Source: Spirodela intermedia
Taxonomy: Eukaryota; Streptophyta; Magnoliopsida; Alismatales; Araceae
Length of the DNA stretch: 64,000 nt
Reading direction: 5' to 3'
NCBI GenBank assembly: GCA_902729315.2
Contig: LR746272.1
Location: 4,409,037-4,473,036, forward strand
Each line of letters starts with the position of its first letter. Within the stretch, counting starts at the first letter, position 1. The notes beneath the pieces are model-generated. The model made no database searches. It had not been told where the DNA came from and saw only the letters and a list, made by a program, of their open reading frames with translations. This document shows, piece by piece, positions 38,301 to 50,266 of the stretch. A program made the position numbers and the translations under genes.

Positions 38301-39137
38301 AAAACTACAACATCTAACTTCTGGTTTTTTGTCAGGAACAATAGACTGTCAAAAGTAGTAGATAAAAAATAGCCTGAAATTTGAAATTTTGGAGACCCTT
38401 TTCTCACATTTTAATCCCCTAGACATATATTACTGAAATTTGAAATTACAATTATAAAGAGGATAGTTTTGATTTATTTTGGACAAATTTATTGTTGCTA
38501 AAAAAAAAACTACAAACTAAAAACAGAACTATTAGAACTATCTAATTTACAAATTTCTTGCATCATATTGTATGCTTGAAAAATTAAATAAATTAGATTG
38601 ATTGATACCAAAAAATACTAGGAAGATTATTATTGAGTCAAAAGAATGATCTAGTAGTATGAAATGTTGGAATACTCCTTGGATACATGATAGATAACAT
38701 AAATTTAATTTTACAGATTTTTACTTCATGATCTTGATGGATAGTATTTACTTGATGTGAAAATTTGATTGATCATTTGAGTTTAATGGAGATTTTTGCA
38801 CCCTGATTTATAAGACTTATGAGGAGAAATCACTTATTTCGAAAAAAAAGAGAGAGTAATGTGAAAAATTTAGAAACAAAGAGTACATATAGAGGGTGTG
38901 AGACATCATTCTCGTTGTCGAAAATCGTATATAGAAAAATACTTGCTGTAAAATAAGTAGCTAAAGTGAAAGCCATGAAAATGAAGAGTACACATAGAGG
39001 TTGTGAGACATCATTCTTATTGTTGAAATTTGTCTACAGGAAAAGTTACTTATCCATTATATATAAAAATAAAAAAAAGAAGGAAGAAATATAATGCATC
39101 TTCAAAAATCAAGCCATAAAAAAAGGAAATGTAGGAT
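35373..39137 (+). mobile_element. Family A copy E2: truncated 5' LTR and internal region
   Basis: The LTR start TGATAAGTCTTCATTATGAT is at 35373. The LTR stops at about 35,595 and jumps straight into the Gag region, so the rest of the LTR, the primer site and the Gag N-terminus (about 1.9 kb) are deleted. The Gag-type frame runs to about 37,860. The non-coding 3' region follows with TTAAGTTGGGGGTGAAG (about 38166) and a twofold AGAGTACA..GTGTGAGACATCATTCT repeat. The next LTR begins at 39138. Confidence 0.85.
35620..37860 (+). pseudogene. Family A Gag-type polyprotein, copy E2, broken
   Basis: This is the same frame as in the full-length copy but fragmented by many stops (open pieces at 35632-35814, 36044-36301, 36805-37032 and 37151-37594). 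Recognisable parts are the retrotransposon Gag region with CPHHAIPK and VDSICRGAFMEKT, the degenerate zinc knuckle near 36,314 (a TAG stop sits in place of one cysteine), and the acidic C-terminal extension. Many stops are CAA/CAG to TAA/TAG or TGG to TGA/TAG changes. Codon 36782 region reads CGA where the full-length copy has TGA. Confidence 0.8.
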
Positions 39138-40761
39138 TGATAAGTCTTCATTATCATGAGTTAATAATTAGTAAATAATATAGTTTTAGCCTTAACTCAT
39201 AATAAATAAACTTATATTGTGTTAAAGTGTGAAAAGTAGTTTTCAGTTGATTAAAGTGATTTTTTGGGTAATTATGTGATTTTATACGATTTTTACAGTC
39301 TTACTTTTGAGATAAATCAAGAACAAGAAATAAAAATAAAAATATTGCAAAATAGGGGGACCCGCTAGCCAACCGGGCCCACAAGGGGGTCGGAAGCTCA
39401 GTTGGGGATTAGCCATGAGTAGGGACTCGAGTGACTTGGACCGATAGGGGCACGTGTGCACCACTCCCCTTCCACATCACTGGTGGCCAGTTGGCTGTGG
39501 GGCAAAGAGTGGTCGTACACACGAGAGAAGGGACTTTACTTAGAAACCTAACATTACTATATATTCGCGTGAAAAATCGGTGCACAACCGATGTGGGACT
39601 AAACCCGCGTCACACCTTCCTCAGAGGCGGGCGATCGGTGTGGGCTCGAATCCTCCTAAAGTCAAAATTCATATATTTTTATTTGATTATTACGACTTTC
39701 CTATAGATCGTCGGTGAAGGATTAAGCAACGAGAATCGCTGGATCATTGGCAAAAATCTCGTCAATGTGATTCGCGGAGTATTGCTATTAAAATTACTGA
39801 ACAATTCGTGATCCTTTTATGCGAATCCATCGAGTAAATCATCTCCGATTGATCGAGGAACAAGCCGTCATCGAGAAGAGGATGATCTACCGGGAGACAA
39901 GTCGCCACCTCTTGAGAGCGTACCAGATGCGATGAAGAGCCTCCTCTTACTGCACGCACTTGAGGATGAAGCTCCCTAACATGCGCCCCACCTCCATTCA
40001 GCTCCTCTCCATTTGGTGACAGCCACTGGAGAGTTGTAAAGTCGTTGTTTTTCCGCTCCACCGGGTGACAGTTGCCGGAGATGACTCAATGACCCATTTC
40101 ATTAATCTCTAGACTTCGCGAGAAGATCTAAAGATTGCCCACGTCGTCTTTGTCCAAGGAGAGCCTTCGAGGCTGTAGATACTACATGATGATCCTCTCG
40201 AATGCTCAGAATTTTGATGCATCGTCGACACATCGCCATCGCGACGCCAGAACTCTGTTTTCCTACTTTCAACTTACTTTATGCTTCATTTAGTGATAAT
40301 TTTTATGATTTTAATTTACCAAAATATACTTCATTCAATTACGATTCTTCTAGCTTTTACACATCTTAATTTGATCGATTAAATCATCTATAATTACTTA
40401 TGTAAGAATCGCCAGGTGAAACTCTATTTTCGCCTAATTTGCATTCGCCAAGCGTAGATGTCATCCTGACATCCGCACCCTTATTTCTCTTTTTTTGTGA
40501 ATTTTAAATATATTTCCTTTTCATTTCCTAGTATAAAATTAATAGAAAATCGTATTCATTGAGAAAAATTCTGAATAATTACCAAATATTATATTACATC
40601 CCTGTGATCGACTTGAAAAATTATCACTATTTTTGGAAGTTTTATTGAATTATAATTGATATATTTATTTATAAATACTTCTAAATATCCAAAAATTCAT
40701 ATTTTCTAGTTTTATAAATTTTAGTTTACGTGATTTAATATACAACAATTGAGTCACATCA
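39138..40761 (+). mobile_element. Family A LTR shared between two internal regions (E2 and E3)
   Basis: Full-length LTR of 1,624 bases from TGATAAGTC to CACATCA. On its left is the 3' end of E2's internal region. On its right is a degraded primer binding site and a second internal region (E3). An LTR-internal-LTR-internal order arises by unequal recombination between elements. One copy of the 144-base unit is present. Confidence 0.88.
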
Positions 40762-42415
40762 AATTTTTGCACCGTTGTTGGGGATGTATTGCATAATATT
40801 TAGTATTTTTTTATTTTTCTCTTAGAGGACACAAACAAATTTAACTCTTGTTTTATTTTCTTTTTGTCGTTTTTTTAGAAAAAGGGAATGAAAAGAAGCA
40901 AGGCAAGGACCCGAGCATCCTGAAAGAGGGTAACAATTACTAACTTTTTCCCTCGAATTTATTGATTTTTATGCATGGTAGAAGATCCTTGCATCCAAGG
41001 CTAGAAAATCCTTTCATTATTTCATTTAAAAATAAAGATCCGAAAGAAAAACTAATTTTGATAGATCTTGAAGGAAGTACAAGTCAAACTGAGAACAATC
41101 CTATGGTCATGAAAAATTATTATATTCTTGATTCATTTCAAAGAGCATCCGATATTAGAGTCCTATTAGCACCCACTATTAAATTCAAAATAAATTTCAG
41201 AATTTTTCAAATGTTCCCTAATTTTCATGGATTACTTTTAGAGGAACCTCATTAGCACATAAAAATTTCATATGATCTGTGATTTAGTTAATCTCTCTCA
41301 AGTTACACTAGAAATTATTAAGATGAAATTATTCCCTCATACAATTAGGGACAAAGTTAGGCATTGGCTATTCACATTAGATAGAGAATTAACTAGCTGA
41401 AAAGATATAGAATAGGCCTTTCTTCGAAAATTTTATCTCCTAGGAAAAACTCAAAATATGAGAAAACATATATAGAGTTTTTCTCAAAGATCAGGAGAAA
41501 CTTTGCATGAGACATGAGAAAAATTTAAAGATTTAGTTAGAAAGTGTCCTCATCATGCTATACTCAAGTGACAGCTCAATATAATTTTTTATGATGGATT
41601 ATTAGAACAACATAGAAATATAGTTTATTTTATATGTGGAGGAGCTTTTATGGAGAAAACTCCTAATGAGATTTACAATCTTTATGAGAATTTAAGTGAA
41701 AATTCTAGAGATCAAGCCTTTTTTGAATTATAGAACAGGGATAGGAAGAGAAGAATGTATGAATTGCATCATGATGATGATTCTAAACTTAGAAATGAGG
41801 TTAATCAGATTAATTGAAGATTAGAAAAAAATAATTTACTTATTGATAATATTTGAAAGCCTTTTAACCCTCAACTTAATTCAAATAGTATATGTCCTAT
41901 GTATGGTGAAAATAATTATTCTGAATTTCAATGTTATAATTTAGATCAATCATTTCACCCTATGTAAGAACAAGTGTAAGTAGCTCACGGTTTTAATAGA
42001 AATAGAGAACCTTTTTCAAATTCTTATAATCTTAATTGGAGGAATAATTTTTCATGGAGAAACCTAAATAATATTCAAAATTCAGAAGCACTTAGACCCA
42101 ATTCAAACTCTAAATTTCGTCCAAAATAAGAAAATAGATTTCAGAAAAATCAGCCCTCTCAAATCTAACCTGATGTTATAGAAATGATGCATCAAATGAG
42201 CCAAATGATGCAACAAACTATGAATCAAATGATGCTGCACCAGAAACAAATTATAGAGGCTCTTGGGAATAAGAGAGAAGAGGGACAGCTACCCAGTCAG
42301 CCCATAGAAAATCTAAGGAACCGCCCATCAATAGGATTTCAACAAGAGGAGTCTAGTAGCATGAATCTAGGAAAAAACCTACGAAATGAAAATGTTAGGA
42401 TGGTGAATACATTGA
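40762..42415 (+). mobile_element. Family A copy E3, internal part 1 (primer site and Gag)
   Basis: The primer binding site at about 40767-40784 differs from the intact one at 55083-55100 at four positions. The Gag frame starts near 40970 and is broken by stops (open pieces 40962-41255 and 42184 on). In the zinc-knuckle position near 41,896 the last cysteine is kept. The Met/Gln-rich stretch MMQQTMNQMM is seen at about 42,205. The copy breaks off after ACATTGAGTGAG, where an inverted LTR half begins. Confidence 0.82.
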
Positions 42416-43298
42416 GTGAGATCAATGAAGTGAGTCGTCGAATCGTCTCCGGCGGCTGTCACCCGGCGGAGCGGAAAAACGGCGACTTTGCGGCTCTCCG
42501 GCGGCTGTCACCCGACGAAGAGGAGCTGGATGGAGGTGAGGCGCGTGTTAGGGAGCTTCATCCTCAGGTCCGTGCAGCAAGAGGAGGCTTTTCATCGCAT
42601 CTGGTATGCTCTCAGGAGATGGCGACTGGTCTCCCGACGGATCGTCCTCTTCTCGACGACGGCTTGTTCGTCGATCAATTGGAGATGATTTACTCGATGG
42701 ATTCGCAATCCTTTTATCGCGAATTGTTCAGCAATTTTAGTAGCAATGCTCTGCGAATTGCGTTGACGAGATTTTTGCCGATGATCTAACGATTCTCGTT
42801 ACTTAATCCTTCACCGGCGATCTGCAGGAAAGTCGTGATAATCAGATAAAAATATATGAATTTTGACTCTAGGAGGATTCGAACCCGCGCCGGTCGCCCC
42901 GCCTCTTCTGAGGAAGGTGTGGGTTTAGTCCCACATCGGTTGTACGCCGAGTTTTCGGGCGAATATATAGTAATGTTAGCTTTGTGAGCAAAGTCCCTTC
43001 TCTCGCGTGTACGACCACTCCTTACTCCCCGATTGTGCTTCCGACCCGCTTGCGGGCACGGCTGGCCGGCGGGTCCCCCCATTTTTGCAATATTTTTATT
43101 TTTATTTCTTGTTCTTCATTTATCTCAAAAGTAAGACTGTAAAAATCGTATAAAATCACATAATTACCCAAAAATTCACGTTAATCAATTGAAAACCAAA
43201 AATCATTCTTTAACACAAATATAAGTCTATTTATCATGAGTTAAGAATAAAACTATATTATTTACTAATTATTAACTCATGATAATGAAGACTTATCA
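42416..43298 (-). mobile_element. Family A LTR, inverted, 5' half only (S2)
   Basis: The plus strand runs from the middle of the LTR (CACCCGGCGGAGCGG block) to CTTATCA at 43298, the complement of the LTR start. The 3' half of the LTR is lost at the junction with E3. The intact terminus abuts chromovirus integrase sequence (CGTAC at 43299-43303 would be the right target duplication), so it was inserted in a family B element before the deletion. Confidence 0.85.
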
Positions 43299-44029
43299 CG
43301 TACCACTAGCATGAGCCCCTTTGAGATCATAAATGACTTAGCAACCCACAAGCCCCTAGACCTAGTACCCTTGGACCCTCATGCAAGAGTTTTTGAGGAT
43401 GGTGTCGCATTCGCCCAGCATGTTAGTCAGTTGCATCATGACATCCATGATAGAATACAGAGTCAGAATGTATTGTACAAGTAGGTTGTCGATATGCATC
43501 ATCGACCCCGGATCTTCCAGGTGGGAGACTAGGTTATGGTGAGGATGAGGCTCGAACATTACGCTCCTGGCTTTGCCACGAAGCTTCATGCTTGTAGTGC
43601 CAGCCCATTTCATGTTTTTTCTTGGATAGGCGAGAACGCCTATGTCGTTGATATCCCTCCTTCGTGGGGGATTAGCTCCATGTTCAATGTGGCGGATCTG
43701 GCATCGCACCAAGCCGCACCTCTTTCATCTGACATCGAGCCCTCATCTATCAGTCCCTTCTTTGAGAGAGAGTTTGTCATGGAGTCCACTCCCCCCATTT
43801 TACCACTTGATTGGCACAAGCGAGTCAAGGAGATTCTTCAGGAGGTAATTGACTTTATAGGGGACGGAGTTTTGCAAAGATTCTTAGTACGTTGGCAGGG
43901 TCGCCCGTTAGAGGATGATGCTCTGATTTCAGAGGTGGACTTGGAGTGACTACGACCAGACTTGTTGGAGCCCCTGCCTTCCCCACTTGCCAACTCGTCG
44001 AAGTTGAGTTCTTTCGACCTCGGGAGGAT
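43299..44029 (+). pseudogene. Family B chromovirus integrase C-terminus and chromodomain (copy B1), broken
   Basis: The reading frame from 43308 has the end of the integrase core (SPFEIINDL), the C-terminal GPY/F-like part (VMVRMRLEHY and NAYVVDIPPSWGISSMFNV) and a chromodomain with FLVRWQGRPLEDD followed by SEVDLE. Chromodomains guide such elements to heterochromatin. In-frame stops occur near 43,483 and 43,532. A purine-rich CGGGAGGA (44021-44028) just before the LTR is the likely polypurine tract. Everything 5' of the integrase end is missing from this copy. Confidence 0.85.
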
Positions 44030-45989
44030 TGATGGCGAGCGGGACCCATCTCCCTCAGCACAAGAGATATCGGCAATCCGAGTTCAGCTCGATCGACATG
44101 TGAAGATGAAGGATCCTAGCTTTCGCTACACAGCCTAGCCCTTCGGGATGACGACATTCCACCTCTGCGATGACGACGAGTTCGATCTCACCCCTATCTT
44201 TCTTTGTATTTTCACGTTGACTTGTTGGGCCTCATGTTTGTGTGTTAGCGGGCCCAATTCTATGTGTGTGTGTTGTTGTTTGTGTCTCCCTTTCTTTAGG
44301 GTTTTATTGGGTCTCTCTTTGAGGCCCAATTAAAACCCTAAGGGGGGGGACCTATGTGTCTTTCCTTTTGGGGCTCTTTTGGGGACTATTTGGGTCTTCA
44401 TTTGAGGCCCACTTAAGCATCATAAGAGGGCCCTCCTCTTTCTCCTTTTAGGGGAGCTTATTGGGTCTCTCTTTAAGAGGCCCAATAAGCCCCTTGTGGC
44501 TTATGGGCTTGAGGGTCTCAAGTGGGCCCACCTCCCCTTAGCCCACTTGTGGGCCCCCATATAAGGGGAGGTAGGATCCCCCCTCAAAAGGAGTGCCGTA
44601 TTTTTGAGAGAGATTATCATTGTGAGTAATCTTTCTCGTGTCCTAGAATAGGGAGGGAAGGAGGGAGAGGAAGGCCATTGATACCTTGAGGACTTTGTTC
44701 ACCGTGACGCTGCTGCTGGAGAAGTTCTGCCGCCACTTGAGACCACAGCCACTGCCGGACACCTCCCTTGCTGTCTGTGAGATCACTGCCATCACCGGAC
44801 GAAACAGTCGCAGTTGCTGCCGCAACCACTAGAGCTGTCGTCGAGCACTTTGCTAGAGTCTCTCGACTCCTGGTTCGTCTACCACCTCTTCCTCCAGAAC
44901 TCCACCATAAACTCGCTGGAGCCGCCCTCTGCCACTCTACCCAGTCGCTGGCCATTCGCCGACGAATGCTGACCTGCCGCCGACGTTGGAAGAGACCCTG
45001 CTGTCATGCTGACGAGCCAGATCTAGTCCCAAGCTCCACATAGGCCCTCGCCGGAGTCTCCCGACAATCTGCTGCCGTCATGCTGTTTCTGGCGCTGCCT
45101 AGACTAGGAGGGCTCAACCCTCCCTAGTATCGTCGGCCGGATCGTCTCCTCTCTGCTCTACTTCCCAGCACCGCCAGAGAGGCCGATCCTTCCAGCGATG
45201 GTTGGGTTTCCGCCCCAACCACCGATGCTCGGCCTTCTCGCCGAAGCACTGCCGACACTCAGCATTCTTGTAGAAGCACCGCAGACACTCGGCCTTCCCA
45301 CCGAAGCGCTGCCGCCGCGCGTGCCCCACGTGCCGGCTCTTGCGTGCCCTAAGGCTGCTGCGCGGCTTGCCTCCCGCGCCCGCTAGCGTGCCCTTCGGCC
45401 CACTAGTGGACCCATGCTCACTAGCGTGCCCTTCGGCCCACCAGCAGGCCCACACCTGTGCCGACCGTGCCACACCTTAGGACGATGGCTATGGTGACTC
45501 TTGACCAAGACCGACCGTCGATGCTCAGCATCACTCTTCACTGGACATCCCTGCCTTCATCGGATCTCCACTCCATCATGACCTGTTGGGCTACTTAAGT
45601 TTAATTATCTTTCGAAGGGTTTTCTCGGCTCCTCTCTACCGCCATCAGGAGCACGTTGATAGGATAGGACAGGTTATCAGATTGTGACTTCCGACGTTGT
45701 GCTAGACTCGTCACAGGTTGTGAGCTACAACCCTAGGCTACTTCACGATGATAGTTCTTCCATTTATTCGGACGTGGACTGAGAGGGCCTCACACTTACC
45801 ATTGTCGAGTGTTCCTTGGGGTTGTCTTAGGTTGATCATGCATATTAGTATGCCTACTTGTGCTTAGGTTACGTGGTCAAACCTAGAGTCTAGGGTCCAA
45901 ACATTCTTATGAGATCGGTCTGATTGCCCCATCTCGGGTCTCGAGTTTCATTGATTAGGTATAGGGGGTTCTCACCCCGTCTTACATCA
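44030..45989 (+). mobile_element. Family B 3' LTR (copy B1)
   Basis: It begins TGATGGCGAGCGGGACCC and ends CGTCTTACATCA, 1,960 bases. It contains repeated GGCCCA/TGGGCC words and two long open but meaningless frames. Directly after it the E3 Gag frame resumes (ATGAGCTATTAGAAG), so B1 was inserted in E3. Confidence 0.88.
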
Positions 45990-47044
45990 ATGAGCTATTA
46001 GAAGTAATTGAGAATATTAAGGCTGAAAATATAGTAGCAGAAAATTTGAATAAAATTATTTATTGCTCACAATTGATGAATGAATATAGTGAGGATGATG
46101 AGGAGAAAGAACCTTTAGATGAAGAAACAACAGCTGATCATGAAAAAATCATCCAAATTTTAGTAGAAGGGAGTAAGGACAGAAATAAAGAAAAACATAT
46201 TTTAGGTGAGGGAAAATTAATTGATTTGGGAGATGTAGTAAGGACAGAAATAAAGAAAAACATATTTTAGGTGAGGGAAAATTAATTGATTTGGGAGATG
46301 TAGGAGACAAAATTAATAAATTTAATCATAATTTTCCAGTCATGGATCTTGATAGTGAGGATGATGATGTATATCATATACCAAAATTAGAAGATAGCTC
46401 TTGGAAAGATGAAGAATTTGATGAGTTGAGAAATAAAAAACTAGAAAAAGAGTTGATTCAACTAATAAAGAGAAACAAAAATAATGAATATGAATATAGA
46501 GATAATTTTATAAGAAAAAAATTAAATTTTACTAAATTTATTAGGTTTGAGATTAAAGAAGACAATCCTTCCATCCTTCAAAACCCACATCTCATTAGAA
46601 TTATTTCTAAACTTGAAATATTTAACTCCTCGCAAATTGAACAAATATGTATGGAAGATAAATAGAGCAAGAGAAGATTATGCAGATAAAAGAAGACGTT
46701 AAGAAATGGGTGAGTGGAAGAATTAGATATATCAATTTAGACGAAAAAATTTTAGATTGAGTAAGAACTAATTTGAAAATTATATGGCTTGATCACATTT
46801 TATGGTCTATTAATAGAAAATATTTATTAATGAATGAGAGCCTTACAAAACAAGATAGAAATGAGGAAAGATTCTTTTCAAAATGGAAATATTATTTTTG
46901 GGAAAATTTTGTTAATTTTTACTTTTTTTTGGCTGAAAGTATGTCAAGGTATATATATGAAGCATATGAATTTATGCTAAATCTGAAAAAGATAAAATTC
47001 ATAAAAACTACAACATCTATTTTCTAGCTTTCTATTAGGAACAA
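45990..47044 (+). mobile_element. Family A copy E3, internal part 2
   Basis: This continues the C-terminal extension of the Gag-type frame (IIYCSQLMNEYSEDDEE, DSSWKDEEFDELR and RKYLLMNESLTKQDRN seen). A perfect 65-base tandem duplication at 46174-46303 shifts the frame. The part ends at AACAA (47040-47044), the left target duplication of an inverted family B LTR. Confidence 0.85.
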
Positions 47045-49124
47045 TGATGCAGGATGGGGAGAGAACCCCCCTATACTTGATCAATGAAACTCAAGTCCCG
47101 AGATGAGGCAGTCATACCGATCTAATAAGAATGTTTGGACCTTAGACTCTAGGTCTGACCACGTAACCTAAGCACAAGCAGGCATAGTAATATGCGTAAT
47201 CATCTCAAGATAACCTAGGGAAACACTCGACGATGGTGAGTGAGAGGCCCTCTCGGTCCACGTCCGAATAGACTGTAGAACTGTTGTCGTGAAGTAGCCT
47301 AAGGCTGCAGCTCCCGAACTGTGCCGAGTCTGGCACAGCATTGGAAGTCACAATTGGATAACCTATCCTATCTTGTCTACGTGCTCATGAAGGCGGTAGA
47401 GACGAGCCGAGAAAACCCTTCAAAAGATAATTAAACTTAAGTCAGAAGGGATTCGGAGCTAACCTTAAGGGCTGCGTAGCCCAGCGGGTTGTGACAGAGT
47501 GGAGATCTGACGAAGGTAGGGACGTCTGGTGAAGAGCAATGCTCAGCGTCGATAGTCGGTCCTGGTCGAGAGTCACGGAACTTGTCATCTTAGGGCGTGG
47601 CACGGTCGGCGTGGGCATGGGCCTGCAAGTGGGCCAAAGGGCATGCTAGCGGGCGTGGGCCTGCTGGTGGGCCAAAAGGGCACGCTAGCGGGCGCGCATG
47701 GCAAGTCGCGCAGCGTGCCCTAGGGCATGCGGGCAGTGGTGCCGGGTGACCGTGCAGGCCGCAAGAGCTGGCGCGCGGGGTGCACGTGGCGGCAGCGCTT
47801 TGGCAGGAAGGCCGAGTGTCTGCGGCGCTTCAGCAAGAATGCCAAGCATCAGCGGGGCTTCGGCGGGAATGCCGAGCATCAACGGTTGGGGCGGAAACCC
47901 AACCGTCACTAGAAGGATCGGCCTCTCTGGCGGCACCAAGAAGCAGAGTAGAGAGGAGACGATCCGGCCGACAATACCAAGGAGGGTTGAGCTCTCCTGG
48001 TCTAAGCGGTGTCAGAAACGGCGCAATGGCGGCATAGCATCAGGAAAGTCCGGTGGGGGCCTGTGTGGAGCTTGGACTGGTTTTGGCTCGTTGGCATGGC
48101 TGCAGGGTCTCTTCCGACATCGGCTGGCAGGTCGGCGTTCGTCGGCAAACGGCCAGCGACTGGGCAGAGCGGCGAAGGGTGGCTCCGGCGACTTTATGGT
48201 GGAGTTTTGGAGAAAAAGGCAGCAGTCAAACCAGGAGTCGAGAGACTCCGGCGGAGTGCTCGGCGATGGCTCCTAGCGAGGCGAAGCGAGCCCCTTTCGT
48301 CACGACGGTGTGACGGGGTTCCAGCAGAGGTGGCGGCGGATGTAGTGGCAACTGCAACCGTTTCGTCTGGTGACGGCGGCGAGCTCCCAGGCGGCAGTGG
48401 TCTCAGGTGGTAGTGGGACTTCTCAGGCAGCAGCGTCATGAGGAACGAAGTCCTCGAAGGGGGTATCGACAGCCTTCCTCTTCCTCCTTCCCTCCCTATT
48501 CTAGGTCACGAGGAAGATAACTCACAATGATAATTTCTCTCAAAAATACAGCGCTCTTTGAGGGGGTGTCCTACCTCCCCTTATATGGGGGCCCACAAGT
48601 GGGCTAAGGGGAGGTGGGCCCACTTGAGGCCCTAAAGCTCATAAGCCACAAAGGCTACAAAAGGGGCTTATTGGGCCTCTTAAAGGGAGACCCAATAAGC
48701 TCCCCTAAAAGGAGAAGGAGGAGGGCCCTCTTACGGTGTTTAAGTGGGCCTCAAATGAAGACCCAAATAAGCCCAAAAGAGGCCCAAAAAGAAAGACACA
48801 TAGGTTCCCCCCCCCTAGAGTTTTAATTGGGCCTCAAAGAGAGACCAAATAAAACCCTAAAGAAAAGGAGACAAACAACAACACACACACATAGAATTGG
48901 GCTTGCTAACACACAAATGTGAGGCCCAACAAGTCAACATGAAAGTACAAAGAAAGATATGGGTGAGCTCGAGCTTGTCGTCATTACGGAGGTGGAATGT
49001 CGTGGTCCCAAAGGGCTAGGCCATGTAGCGAAAGTTAGGTTCCTTCGTCTTCGCATGTCGATCGGGCTGAACTCAGACTACCAGTGTCTCCTAAGCTGAT
49101 GGAGATGGGTCCCGCTTGCCATCA
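47045..49124 (-). mobile_element. Family B solo LTR, inverted
   Basis: The plus strand reads TGATGCAGGATGGGG at the left and GCTTGCCATCA at the right, the complement of the family B LTR ends; 2,080 bases. It is flanked by AACAA (47040-47044) and AATAA (49125-49129), a 5-base target duplication with one change. Removing the LTR and one flank restores the family A order seen at about 38,336. No internal sequence is present. Confidence 0.9.
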
Positions 49125-49465
49125 AATAATAGACTATCAAAAATAGTAAACAAAAAAAACAGCCCAAAATTTAAAATTTTAGAGACCCTTTTCTCACATT
49201 TCAATCTTTAAGACATTTATCATTGAAATTCGAAATTACAACTATAAAGAGGATAGTTTTGATTTATTTTTGACAAATTTATTGTTGCTGAAAATAGAAC
49301 TGATAATAGAAAATAGAACTATTAGAACTATCTAATTTATAAATTTCTTACATCATATTACATGCATGAAAAATTAAATCAATTAGATCTATTGATACCA
49401 AAAGATACTAAGAAGATTATTATTGAGTCAAAAGAATGATCTAGTAGCATGAAATGTTGGAATAC
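49125..49465 (+). mobile_element. Family A copy E3, internal part 3 (non-coding 3' region)
   Basis: This corresponds to about 38,340-38,675 of E2 and 58,264-58,597 of the full-length copy (ends GAAATGTTGGAATACT). It is cut by another inverted family B LTR fragment at 49466; the rest of E3 is not found in the window. Confidence 0.82.
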
Positions 49466-50266
49466 TAATGCAGGACGGGGCGAGAACCCTTGTACCTAAT
49501 CAATGAAACTCAAGACTCAGGATTGGATAGTCGAACCGATCCGATCAGAATGTATGGACCCTAGACTCTAGGTCTGACCACGTAACCTAAGTATATGTAG
49601 GTGTACCAATATGCTTGATCAACCCAGGACAACCCGGAGAAACACTCGACGATGGTAAGTGTGAGGCCCTCTCGGTCCACGTCTGGATGGATGGTGGAAT
49701 AGTAATTGTGAGGTAGCCTAGAGCTGCATATCATGAATGGTGACGTGACGAATCTAGAATAGCGTCGGAAGTCATGATTCGATAACCATCCTATCTTGTC
49801 TATGTTCTCTTGATGGCGGTGGAGATGAGGCGAGAAAACCCTTCGAGAGATAATTAAACTTAAGAGGAAGAGGTATGGAGCTAACCTTCGGGGCTGCATA
49901 GCCCAGTGGGTTGTGACGGAGCAGAGATTCAATGAAGGTAGAGATGTCTGGTGAAGAGTGATGCTCAGTGTCGACAATCGGTCCTTGTCGAGAGTCGTAG
50001 AAGTCGTCGTCGTAAGGTGTGGCATAGTCGACGCGGGCGTGGGCCTGTTGGTGGCCAAAGGGCACGCTAGTGGGCATGGGCTCGATGGTAGGCCGAAGGG
50101 CATGCTAGCGGGTGTGGGCCCGCTGGTGGGCTGAAGGGCATGCTAGCAGGTGTGCGCAGCAAGCTGCGCAGTGGCCTTAGGGCAGGGGGGCAGTAGTGCC
50201 GGGTGGGCACGTGGGCTGCAAGAGCTGGTGTGCGGGGTGCGCATGGTGGCGACGCTTTAGTGAGAA
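49466..50266 (-). mobile_element. Family B LTR fragment, inverted
   Basis: The complement of the 3' part of the family B LTR: TAATGCAGGACGGGG at the left is a slightly mutated terminus. It is cut at about 50266, where a direct family B LTR starts. It was inserted into E3 and was itself the target of copy B2. Confidence 0.82.

Noticed and set aside
42184-42789. A 201-codon frame that appears to fuse Gag to a new C-terminus
   Set aside because: The second half is inverted LTR sequence joined at about 42416 by a deletion. It is an accident of the junction, not a fused gene.
47698-48413. Long frames of 130-190 codons in the inverted family B LTR
   Set aside because: They lie in non-coding GC-rich LTR sequence, are not kept in the other LTR copies, and lack known motifs.
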